From Flavobacteriales bacterium (GTDB lineage: Bacteria; Bacteroidota; Bacteroidia; Flavobacteriales_F; PHOS-HE28), in assembly GCA_020635725.1 (NCBI GenBank), contig JACJZF010000003.1, forward strand, positions 248,001 to 312,000: a stretch of DNA of 64,000 bases, in the 5' to 3' direction. The position numbers and the translations under genes are program-made. Below are positions 18,701 through 25,970 of this stretch, in pieces. Within the stretch, counting starts at the first letter, position 1, and every line of letters starts with the position of its first letter. The notes beneath the pieces were generated by a model, which was given only the letters and a program-made list of their open reading frames with translations, was not told where the DNA came from and made no database searches.

Positions 18701-21700
18701 CACCGTTCCAGCTGAGTTCAGCAACGCCAGTTCCATGGCGCCGGTGGTTGCCCCCACATGCTCAGCTTCCACGCTGAAGTTCATCACGCCGTTCGTCAGT
18801 GGCGTGATCGTGTAGTAGTCATAGGTGTCGCCATCGAATTGCACCTGACCTTCGGTGAAGGTGTCGTACGCCAGCGAGATGCCCGGCGCGCTGTTGTTCG
18901 GTTCTGCGTCATCGGCGAAGTGCGGTGCCGTCATGGTGTACTTCCAGCGATAGGAGACACCGCAGGTCACTGGGGTGAAACGCAGGTTGTAGTTCACCGC
19001 GCCACTGCGGCAGATCACATTAACGAGCGAGTCCTCCATGACCCCATTGGCGCCTGCGACCATGTCCCAGGATTGGATCACGGTTCCTGCTTCGCTCAGC
19101 AACGCAACGTTTACGGTACCGGGGTTCACGCCGGTGTGCTCGGCTTCCACCGCGATGTGCATGATCCCGCTGTTCGGCGGGTCGATGGTGAAGATGTCAA
19201 CGTCGGCAGGGTTGTCGAAGCCCACCTGGCCTTCGTACCAGGTGTTGTAGTCCTCGATATCGCCGTTCACATCATTGTTCGGCTCCACGTCATTGGTGAA
19301 GAGCGGCGCGGCCATCACGTACTTCCAGCGGTAGGAGATGCCGCAGGTGGTGCTCGCGAAGCGCACGTTGTAGTTCGTGGTGCCGCTGCGGCAGGGTATG
19401 CTCACGGTCGTTGTCGTGGCTGTGCTGTTGGCACCCACATCCACGGTCCAAGTCTGGATCGCCGTGCCAGCGGAATTGCACAGGGCCATTTCCATCGTGC
19501 CAGTGCTTCCACCGACATGCTCGGCCTGCACCTCGATGCTCATCACCCCGCTGGTGGGCGGTACGATGTTGAAGTAGTCGTAAGTGCCCTCGCCGTCGAA
19601 CTGCAACTGGCCGTCGGCGTAGGTATCGTGCTCCACGGCGGTGCCGGGAACGCTGTTGTTCGGCTCAAGGTCTGCAGCGAAGAGCGGCGGCGACATGGTG
19701 TACTTCCATTGGTAGGAGATGCCGCATTCCGTGGAACTCATGCGGATGTAGTAGGGGGCGACGGTGCTCCTGCACGGGATGCTCAGGTTGGTGGTCGATA
19801 CCGCCGAGAAATCGCCGGGATACACGTCCCATGATTGGATCAAGGTGCCGAGGTGGTCGATCAGATCCACCACGAGAGGGTCACCGGTTACCTGGACGTG
19901 TTCGGCCTGCACCTCGATGTTCAGCACACCGTTGGTCGGCGGGGTGAAGCTGAAGTAGTCATAGGGTGCTTCGCCAAGGAAGCCGATGCGGCCCTCACTA
20001 TACGTGTCGTGCGCTACCGGCGTCGCGCTGGCCCCGATGGCGTCGTTCGGTTCGGGGTCGTTGCCGAAGACCGGCTCTTCGATGGAATACGTGAGCGTGT
20101 AATTGGTGCAGTAGTCTGTGCTCGGGTTGTCGATGGCGATCCGGTATGAACCTGCGCCGAGGCAGATGTGGAAGAACGGGCTGCTGCTCGTCACATTGTT
20201 CGCGCCAGCTGTGTGGCTGGAGCTGGCCAGCTGGGTGCCTGTGCTGTTGAGCAGGCGGCAGGTCACCTGTAGCGGGTCGGGTCCCGTATTGGACATGCAG
20301 TACTGCACCGTGAGCACGCCCTGTGTGGCAGTGGTGAAGCCGAAGAAGTCCGGAGTATTGTCCGGAAGTGAACAGGGGCCAACGATACCGCTGGTGGGTG
20401 TGTTGTTAGGCAGCGCACTGACCGTCACCACACTGTTGTTCGGTTCCAACTCGGTCACTTCCGAGCACGCGCAACTGGTCGAGGCATCATTGATCGTCAG
20501 GTTCGTGCCGTTGTCCGATCCGTCCACAACGGGGCTGTTGCCCACCACACGGATCCGATAACCCGTTCCTGGAGCGGTTCCGATCGGAATGCTCGCGTTG
20601 ATGATACCGTTCGTGGTCCCACTCAGGGTGCCGATGCTCACCGGGCTCGCGAAGCTGCCCGATGCGTTGGAAAGCTGCGCGGTGAAGGTGTTGCCTCCGT
20701 TGAACGCACCCGAAACTGTGAACGGCACGCTGACGGCTTGCGCCGTGCAAATGGGACCGACGACAGCACCGGTTGTGATTGAACGGTCCTCGAACTTGAC
20801 GAGGAAGGCGTCGAACTCGCCATCCAGCGCGGTTTGATGACTCCCGGATTGTATTCCGGAGGTCGAGTTCGTTGTACCGCTGAGGTAAACATTGCCCGTG
20901 AGATCCACAGCGCATTGCACGGTGATGTTGGTATAGAAGCCATCGTGCGGACCGCCTTCAATACCCGACCCACCATAGTAGGTGCCCCAGACTCGACCAC
21001 CACTTGGACTGAACTTCACCAGGAACGCATCCGCCGTGCCTCCGCCATACGTGTTCTGGTGTCCGTTGCTCGCGATGTTGCTGGTGGACGTGGTGTAACC
21101 GGCCATGTATGAATTCCCGCTCGCGTCCACTACACAGGAATAGCCCAGTTCCGCGCCGCTTCCGCCATAGTAAGACCCCCAAAGCCGACTGCCATCCGGG
21201 TCGAACTTCGCGATGAAGGCATCCGCGGACCCACCGCCGTAGGTGTTCTGATGACCACCCGTTGCGATCCCTGTCGTGGAACTTGTCTCACCGATGAGGA
21301 AGACGTTCCCATTGGCTTCAACGCCGCAACGGAAGCCGCGGTCGAACGCACTTGACCCGTAGTAGGTCCCCCAGACGCGCGTTCCGTTCGGTGTGAACTT
21401 GGCCAGATAAGCATCACCGCCTCCGGCATAGGTGTTCTGGTGCCCACCGCTGGCTATGCCTGTGGATGATTCGGTCCAGCCGGCGATGTAGACGTTTCCA
21501 TCAGCATCAACGCCCCCGGCTTCGCCCGTGTCCAGTCCGCTACCGCCGTAGTACGTTGCCCAGAGCCGGGTGCCGCCCGGGCTGAACTTCACCAGGAAGG
21601 CATCATCATTCGCGCCTCCACCGAACGTGTTCTGATGTCCGTTCGCCGCGATGCCGGTCGTTGATGTCGATTCACCTGACAGGAACACGTTCCCTGTCGG

Positions 21701-22900
21701 GTCAACATCGCAATGGAAGGCGCGGTCGCTGCTTGGCCCGCCGTAGTACGTTGCCCAGAGCCGGGTGCCACTGGCGTTGAACTTCACCAGAAAGCCGTCA
21801 TCATCACCTCCGGCGTAAGTATCCTGGTGCCCCCCGCTTGAGATCCCCGAGGTGGAGTTCGTGGTACCTGCCAGGTATATGTTCCCGCTGGCGTCCGCAA
21901 CGCAACCGTATGCGAGGTCTTGGCCATCCCCTCCGTAATAGGTGCCCCATAGGCGCGTTCCGCTGGAGCTGAACTTCACGAGAAAGGCATCCGTAGCCCC
22001 CGCATAGATGTTTTGATGACCACTGGCGGCGATGGCATTCGTGGACTGCGTGAAACCCGCCATGTACACGTTGCCGCTGGCATCGGTCGTGCACGACCAA
22101 CCGTAATCAATGCCCGTTCCGCCGTAGTAGGTGCCCCAGAGGCGCTGCGGGTCGATAACCAGTTCCTTCGTCCGATCGTATGCCCCGAGCGCGAAGCGCA
22201 CCTCATTGCCCTCTACAACGAATCGGGTAGTGATCTCCTTCCCATCCTGGAAACTCACGGGAGCATGTTCCGTGAAACGTCCCATGCTGTTGCCATGCAC
22301 AAGGCTGCCGTCGGCATCGACGTAGAGCTCTTCGTGATCGCTATGGCGCATGCGGATCATTGAAGGGTCCGCACCCGGGCGCACCACGAAATCCTGTTTG
22401 ATGCCTTCCTCCGTCGTGTACACCACCCAGTCGATGCCCGGGTACACATCGTGATGCGTCACCTTGGTATACGCGTGCACGTCGAACACATCGTCGGCGT
22501 AGTAGTTGGTGTGGTCCGTGCTGCGCCCTTCGGCGGTGATGCGCGGGAAGAGCGCCGCTCCCTCCAGCATAACGTCCATTCGGCCGGTTTCCACACGAGG
22601 CGCCTGCATGTCCTTTGTCAGACCATCCTTCAGGGCATCGACATACCCATCCGGAAGGTGCGTGCGCTCGAACTGGTACGCTATTCCATTCCCCAGCAGG
22701 AAGATCTGCGTGTTCCCCTGGCTCAAGCGGTAGCGCACGAAGGGAGCGGCTTCGCCTTCCACGGTGCGCACCTGGCCTTTGTTCTCCTCGAAGCCGATGG
22801 GGGCTGCCGAATGTTGGCCTGTTAAGAACGGTGGAGGAGGCGTTCCGGCCAATACGGAAAAGGTGATTGCCAGAGCGTATGCGAGTGACAGGGTACGCAT
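15746..22900 (-). CDS. 2384-aa secreted SBBP/PPC repeat protein
   Basis: The largest gene in the window. A signal peptide (LSLAYALAITFSVLAG) is followed by an N-terminal domain with the GFEENKGQV motif that typically precedes SBBP beta-propeller repeats. Seven SBBP units (WGTYYGGSG..DASGNVYLAGTTNST..GHQNTYGGG..DAFLVKF, about 58 aa each) span roughly 250-650. After an Ig-like linker there are ten PPC-like domains each marked by DAEPNN (about 780-2080), then one CDDGDPGT Cys-rich unit. The C-terminus has no standard T9SS type A motif but a duplicated NDRDPILVNIGG.VPTNT module ending in RSEQLP. An ECF-type promoter element lies 43-69 nt upstream. Probably a surface adhesin or matrix protein; function not established. 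Confidence 0.9.
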   Translation of the reverse strand: MRTLSLAYALAITFSVLAGTPPPPFLTGQHSAAPIGFEENKGQVRTVEGEAAPFVRYRLSQGNTQIFLLGNGIAYQFERTHLPDGYVDALKDGLTKDMQAPRVETGRMDVMLEGAALFPRITAEGRSTDHTNYYADDVFDVHAYTKVTHHDVYPGIDWVVYTTEEGIKQDFVVRPGADPSMIRMRHSDHEELYVDADGSLVHGNSMGRFTEHAPVSFQDGKEITTRFVVEGNEVRFALGAYDRTKELVIDPQRLWGTYYGGTGIDYGWSCTTDASGNVYMAGFTQSTNAIAASGHQNIYAGATDAFLVKFSSSGTRLWGTYYGGDGQDLAYGCVADASGNIYLAGTTNSTSGISSGGHQDTYAGGDDDGFLVKFNASGTRLWATYYGGPSSDRAFHCDVDPTGNVFLSGESTSTTGIAANGHQNTFGGGANDDAFLVKFSPGGTRLWATYYGGSGLDTGEAGGVDADGNVYIAGWTESSTGIASGGHQNTYAGGGDAYLAKFTPNGTRVWGTYYGSSAFDRGFRCGVEANGNVFLIGETSSTTGIATGGHQNTYGGGSADAFIAKFDPDGSRLWGSYYGGSGAELGYSCVVDASGNSYMAGYTTSTSNIASNGHQNTYGGGTADAFLVKFSPSGGRVWGTYYGGSGIEGGPHDGFYTNITVQCAVDLTGNVYLSGTTNSTSGIQSGSHQTALDGEFDAFLVKFEDRSITTGAVVGPICTAQAVSVPFTVSGAFNGGNTFTAQLSNASGSFASPVSIGTLSGTTNGIINASIPIGTAPGTGYRIRVVGNSPVVDGSDNGTNLTINDASTSCACSEVTELEPNNSVVTVSALPNNTPTSGIVGPCSLPDNTPDFFGFTTATQGVLTVQYCMSNTGPDPLQVTCRLLNSTGTQLASSSHTAGANNVTSSSPFFHICLGAGSYRIAIDNPSTDYCTNYTLTYSIEEPVFGNDPEPNDAIGASATPVAHDTYSEGRIGFLGEAPYDYFSFTPPTNGVLNIEVQAEHVQVTGDPLVVDLIDHLGTLIQSWDVYPGDFSAVSTTNLSIPCRSTVAPYYIRMSSTECGISYQWKYTMSPPLFAADLEPNNSVPGTAVEHDTYADGQLQFDGEGTYDYFNIVPPTSGVMSIEVQAEHVGGSTGTMEMALCNSAGTAIQTWTVDVGANSTATTTTVSIPCRSGTTNYNVRFASTTCGISYRWKYVMAAPLFTNDVEPNNDVNGDIEDYNTWYEGQVGFDNPADVDIFTIDPPNSGIMHIAVEAEHTGVNPGTVNVALLSEAGTVIQSWDMVAGANGVMEDSLVNVICRSGAVNYNLRFTPVTCGVSYRWKYTMTAPHFADDAEPNNSAPGISLAYDTFTEGQVQFDGDTYDYYTITPLTNGVMNFSVEAEHVGATTGAMELALLNSAGTVIQTWPLSVGANGVPQASAVSITCRSTVNPYRVRITSSTCGVSYRFKYTMIAPLFAVDAEPNNTQPGTALAVDTYTEGHIAFDAENAYDIYRIEQSANGRVNVELQAEHAGDTPGIMTVTLLSTTGTTVHTWSFPVGANGVPVTTILNRTCLSAPASYDLRLSSSVCGASYKLKYTVTSVAFANDIEPNNAYNQSTFLPETQTAQGQLNYPGQDNNDHYRGNISSDGVLNLLLEAEHTGPETNATMTVELYLSVGTVLQTWTAPIGANGVPISSVLNRPCLGEGVNYYFRLSSSICGTSYRISYTVTPPLFPNDAEPNNNGGGAGGPLVAHDTYQDGHLQFDGNTTTDQFNIIPPINGTMQFEVQAEHVGATDGSIELRLYNTVGGTIQFWNLPVGANGSPITSIVSIPCIGNTTDYDVRLASSTCGVSYRWKYTMIAPLFANDAEPNSTFGGSTEAHDTWYEGQIAHGTTDPDIYNLIPPINGIMNIELQAEHPGATEGDVWMILYTTTGGIIQSWSMPVGPNGAPIDTVVRITCLANTTDYDLAFYGNTCGVSYRWKYWMTAPVFAPDAEPNNGNSTAIPMNLNNAAQEGNVGFHGQTDDDLYFFTHSGGPWSVTLSAEHAGQGEGSLFLTVRTLPGTTVGAFSVPAGGSSAPLTNTFTIPSLGAAAYRLYISDVTCGVSYRIHCYDDDNDGTCNANDVCAGGPEPGTPCDDGDPGTINDVITSGCSCAGTPATVSVPVRVMLEGPYVADNGLMSDALRSLPAFPLMDPYPGLGYAHAGGGNGGSVSPAVLAVIGSDAIVDWVVVELRSPVAPATVVASRSALLQRDGDVVELDGLTPVAFNVSSGLYHVAVRHRNHLGAMTKDPVMVSAGTTLLDFSVPEQDTYGVDARKSISGSFPAHVLWSGDVSFDGVIRYVGEDNDRDPILVVIGGNVPTNTVAGVYSAADCDLDGMVKYVGDGNDRDPILVNIGGSVPTNTRSEQLP

Positions 22901-22942
22901 GGGAGGGTCTGGGTTATGGGGTAGGTGTAGGGGTCAAGGCAT

Positions 22943-22969
22943 CATCGGTGAGCGTGACGGATTGTGAAC
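22943..22969 (-). promoter_or_regulatory. Putative ECF-sigma promoter of the 2384-aa protein gene
   Basis: Minus strand GTTCAC (22969-22964), 16 nt, CGATG (22947-22943), ending 42 nt before the ATG at 22900. The four bases after GTTCAC are AATC, identical to the site at 15593-15619. The -10 block differs from its three sister sites only in the last base. Confidence 0.68.
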
Positions 22970-23026
22970 GAGGCATCTCCCCGGGTGAGCGGATCACTAT
23001 TCGAGCGGACGCCCCGACTATTGGAT

Positions 23027-24502
23027 TCAGCGCTTCATGACCCGGAGCGTGCTCGATCCGGTTACCAGGATGTAAGCACCCGGGGCGAGGCCGCCCATCT
23101 CCACCGTGTTCGGACCAGCGACAAGTCGCATCGCGCGCACCAGACGTCCACTTGGGTCAAGGAGCCGCGCGTCGCCGGCGCGGACTAGCTGAACATGAAG
23201 CTGATCCGTCACCGGATTCGGATAGATCAAGGCCCCCTCGCGCTCGACCTCTTCCGTGCCGGTCGAGAGATCCAGCGTGTAGAGTTCCTGGCCGATGGAG
23301 GTCAGGTAGTTCGCGCAGAAGAACAGCCGGCCATCGCAGCTGAGCATCGGTGCGGAGCTGGAGAAGGGAGAGGTCACGTCGCTGCCGGGGAAGGTGATCT
23401 CGTTGGTCCCGGCCTCCGTCCCGTCCGTGCGCCACAACTGGGCATAGGTGGTGGCACCGATTCCCGTGAAGTAGATCTGGCCCGCATGGCTGCAGAGGTT
23501 GTCAGGATTCGAGTATCCCAACAGCGGCAGGGGTACCGTGCCCTCCAGCGTGCCATCGCTCTGGTAGATCCGAGCACTTCCAGCACCCGCGGTGGGGAAT
23601 GCGCGGAAATGCAACTGATCGTTGTGCTCGATCAGATTGGAGGGCAGGCTGGAATTGATGCCAGGATAGATGTCGCGCACCACTCCCGTGCCCGGTACCG
23701 TGCCGTCCGTGGCCCAGAGCTCGTCCCCCGTGGCCGAGGTGCCCGCCCGAAAGAAGACCAGTCCGCCTGCCGCCCGGTATGAGGTGGGCGAGGTGCCTGA
23801 GCTGCTTGGTCCCGGAATGGTCTCCGCGATCAGGTGCGTGCCAGCCACGGTGCCATCGCTCACCCACGGCTCGGAACCATTGACCCCGTCATTGGCGGTG
23901 AAGTACAGCTGTCCATCGTGCGACATCGGACTCTGGAAACTGCTGTTCGCGGTGCCGGGGTTGATGTCCATGAACAGCTGCGTGCCGGCTGCGGTGCCAT
24001 CCGTGCTCCACAGCTCGCGCCCGTGGTCGGTATCGTATCCGCGGAAGAAGATGAGGTCGGCGCCGCCCGGTCCGGTACCAGGTAACGCCGCGAACGTGAT
24101 CCATTCCAGCAGCCCGGTGACATCGGTCCTGCTCAGCACGAGCTGGGTGCCGCTCTCGGTTCCGTCCGTACGCCACAATTCCGACTCCATGCCAGCGCCG
24201 GTCACGATGAAATGCAGCACGCCATTCAGTGGCATGAAGTCCCGAGGAGCGCTGCTGCCCGAGCCCGGATTGATGTCCTTCACCAGTACTGTTCCGGGTT
24301 CCGTTCCGTCGGTCTTCCAGAGCTCAACGCCGTTCACGCCATCGTTGGCACTGAAATACACCGTGCCGTTGAAGCAGGTGAAGAGGCCAGCCCCGGAATT
24401 GCCGGTGGGGTTGATGTCCTTCACGAGGGTGGGCACCTGTGCCGTGGACATGGCGCACACGGCCACGATGTTGATCACCAGGGTACCGATACGGGCTCGC
24501 AT
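23027..24502 (-). CDS. ELWxxDGT-repeat secreted protein with type IX sorting domain
   Basis: 491 aa from the ATG at 24502; an upstream in-frame ATG at 24619 would lie before the predicted promoter and is rejected. A signal peptide (TLVINIVAVCAMSTAQ) leads into seven repeats of the ELWxxDGT family (ELWKTDGTEPGT, ELWRTDGTESGT, ELWSTDGTAAGT, ELWATDGTVPGT and variants), expected to form a beta-propeller. The C-terminal 80 residues (LIYPNPVTDQLHVQL ... GAYILVTGSSTLRVMKR) are a T9SS type A sorting domain. The gene is divergent from the ECF sigma operon and shares a back-to-back promoter region with it. Likely a surface-exposed protein of unknown function. Confidence 0.92.
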   Translation of the reverse strand: MRARIGTLVINIVAVCAMSTAQVPTLVKDINPTGNSGAGLFTCFNGTVYFSANDGVNGVELWKTDGTEPGTVLVKDINPGSGSSAPRDFMPLNGVLHFIVTGAGMESELWRTDGTESGTQLVLSRTDVTGLLEWITFAALPGTGPGGADLIFFRGYDTDHGRELWSTDGTAAGTQLFMDINPGTANSSFQSPMSHDGQLYFTANDGVNGSEPWVSDGTVAGTHLIAETIPGPSSSGTSPTSYRAAGGLVFFRAGTSATGDELWATDGTVPGTGVVRDIYPGINSSLPSNLIEHNDQLHFRAFPTAGAGSARIYQSDGTLEGTVPLPLLGYSNPDNLCSHAGQIYFTGIGATTYAQLWRTDGTEAGTNEITFPGSDVTSPFSSSAPMLSCDGRLFFCANYLTSIGQELYTLDLSTGTEEVEREGALIYPNPVTDQLHVQLVRAGDARLLDPSGRLVRAMRLVAGPNTVEMGGLAPGAYILVTGSSTLRVMKR

Positions 24503-24520
24503 GGGGTTCGATTTCAACCG

Positions 24521-24547
24521 TATCGAGGAAGGGGGCGGATCGTGAAC
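24521..24547 (-). promoter_or_regulatory. Putative ECF-sigma promoter of the ELWxxDGT gene
   Basis: Minus strand GTTCAC (24547-24542), 16 nt, CGATA (24525-24521), ending 18 nt before the ATG at 24502. A start site about 7 nt downstream would leave a leader of roughly 11 nt and excludes the upstream ATG at 24619. It lies back to back with the sigma operon element at 24572-24598. Confidence 0.7.
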
Positions 24548-24571
24548 GAAGGCGAACCACCGTCCATCGTT

Positions 24572-24598
24572 GTTCACATTGGGCTGATGTCCTCGATA
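24572..24598 (+). promoter_or_regulatory. Putative autoregulatory promoter of the sigma/anti-sigma/CHAT operon
   Basis: Plus strand GTTCAC (24572-24577), 16 nt, CGATA (24594-24598). Same blocks and same spacing as three minus-strand sites. Only 24 nt separate its GTTCAC from that of the divergent site. Autoregulation is usual for ECF sigma factors, so a self-recognised promoter in this position is expected. Predicted transcription start is near 24605. Confidence 0.7.
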
Positions 24599-24648
24599 GG
24601 TTGAAGAACTGGGCAGCATGCATCCGCACCTCCTTTCGCCGTATTATC

Positions 24649-25245
24649 GTGCGTTCCTCTCCCCACCCTGTGGAGCGCCAAACGCACATCGCCACGGAGC
24701 CGGCGTGGTTCCAAGGCCTGCGTCGCAACGACGCCGTCACCTTACGAGCGCTCTACAAGGAGAGCTACCCGGCGGTGAAGCGCTACGTGCTGCAGAACAG
24801 CGGAACGGCCAGCGACGCGGAGGATGTCTTCCAGGAGGCCGTCGCGGTGCTTTGGCTCAGCGCGAAGGAGGGTCGGATCAACCCGGCGGCGGATCCCGGC
24901 GGTTTCCTCTATCAGGTGGCGAAGAACAAATGGCTGGACGTGCTCCGGTCCGCAGCGAACAGGCACATGAAGGTGGTGCATGACCAGCGCGAGCTCGATC
25001 AGCGCGTCGATGAGCACGACGACATCGATGAGCGCCTCGCACGGCTGCGCGGGGTGTACGACAAGCTCGACGACCGGTGCCGCGCGGTGCTCGACCAGTT
25101 CTACTTCGAGCGCAAGGACCTCGCCACCATCGCGGCGGCCATGGGTGTCGAGGAGGAGAGCATCCGCACCATCAAGTACCGGTGCATGATGAAGCTGCGC
25201 GCGTTTCGGCGGTCCATCATGGGTGAAGAGAACAACGCATCATGA
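24649..25245 (+). CDS. ECF-type RNA polymerase sigma-70 factor
   Basis: About 198 aa. Region 2 holds the core-binding motif DAEDVFQEAVAVLW and region 2.4-like PGGFLYQVAKNKWLDVLRS. Region 4 is the helix-turn-helix DLATIAAAMGVEEESIRTIKYRCMMKLR. The start is uncertain: a TTG at 24601 is open, but the predicted transcription start lies near 24605, so GTG 24649 or GTG 24667 is preferred. The stop overlaps the anti-sigma-like start (ATGA at 25242-25245), giving translational coupling. It presumably directs RNA polymerase to GTTCAC-N16-CGATA promoters in this neighbourhood and is held inactive by the next gene product. Confidence 0.9.
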   Translation: MRSSPHPVERQTHIATEPAWFQGLRRNDAVTLRALYKESYPAVKRYVLQNSGTASDAEDVFQEAVAVLWLSAKEGRINPAADPGGFLYQVAKNKWLDVLRSAANRHMKVVHDQRELDQRVDEHDDIDERLARLRGVYDKLDDRCRAVLDQFYFERKDLATIAAAMGVEEESIRTIKYRCMMKLRAFRRSIMGEENNAS

Positions 25246-25970
25246 ACCAAGGGGCAATGGATAAGGCGATGTTCGAGTCGATCGAGGCGTACATCCTTGA
25301 TCGCATGAATGCGCACCAGCGCGCGGAGTTCGAGGAGCGGATGGAGAGCGATACGGCGCTGCGCCAGGAAGTGGAGCTCGAGCGCGAGAACATCCGCGCC
25401 GTGGAGCTCGGGGGCATCGATCGCGTGATGAAGCGCATCGCTGCCGAGGAGAGCGGCACGGGGCACGGCGCTCTCTCCCGTAGGCAGCTTCTCGCCTATG
25501 CCGCAGCCATCGCCCTGCTCATCGTGGGCGCCCTGCTGTGGTTCGGACGTGAGCCCGCCCACGAGCGGCTTTTCGCGGCGCACTTCGAGGCCGATCCCGG
25601 TCTGCCCGTGACCATGGGGGCCACCGATGACCCCGTGTTCGCCGATGCCATGGTCTCTTACAAGGAAGGCCATTTCGCCGATGCACGTTCGAAATGGTCG
25701 GCCTTGCTGCAGTCCGACCCGATGAATGACACATTGCGCTTCTACATCGCCTCCTCCGCGCTCGCGCAGGGCGATGCCGAGGCCGCCATCGCGCAATTGG
25801 CCGGGCTCGCTTCCGATAGCGCGTCCGTATTCGATGATCGCGCCGCTTGGTTCCTCTTCCTTTCCTATATCCGTGTCGGTGATCTCCAAGGCGCAGCCGC
25901 TGTTGACCTCTCCGGCCTGCCTCGGAAGGAAGCGGAGGCAGCCGCGATCCTCAATGAACTGAAGCGCTGA
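25242..25970 (+). CDS. Single-pass membrane anti-sigma-like protein with TPR-like outer domain
   Basis: 242 aa. Residues 1-80 are charged and predicted cytoplasmic (MFESIEAYILDRMNAHQRAEFEERM), a pattern common in Bacteroidota anti-sigma proteins; there is no zinc-binding HxxxCxxC. One transmembrane helix, LLAYAAAIALLIVGALLWF, spans about 83-101. The outer half (about 105-242) has a TPR-like segment (YKEGHFADARSKWSALLQSDP). It overlaps the sigma gene upstream (ATGA) and the CHAT gene downstream (TGATG), so the three are coupled. Role inferred: membrane-bound inhibitor of the sigma factor, with the outer domain receiving the signal or proteolytic cut. No experimental homologue is recognised. 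Confidence 0.78.
   Translation: MNQGAMDKAMFESIEAYILDRMNAHQRAEFEERMESDTALRQEVELERENIRAVELGGIDRVMKRIAAEESGTGHGALSRRQLLAYAAAIALLIVGALLWFGREPAHERLFAAHFEADPGLPVTMGATDDPVFADAMVSYKEGHFADARSKWSALLQSDPMNDTLRFYIASSALAQGDAEAAIAQLAGLASDSASVFDDRAAWFLFLSYIRVGDLQGAAAVDLSGLPRKEAEAAAILNELKR

Noticed and set aside
24601..24648. TTG start at 24601 for the sigma factor
   Set aside because: The predicted transcription start from the CGATA element is near 24605, downstream of that codon, so a later GTG is preferred.
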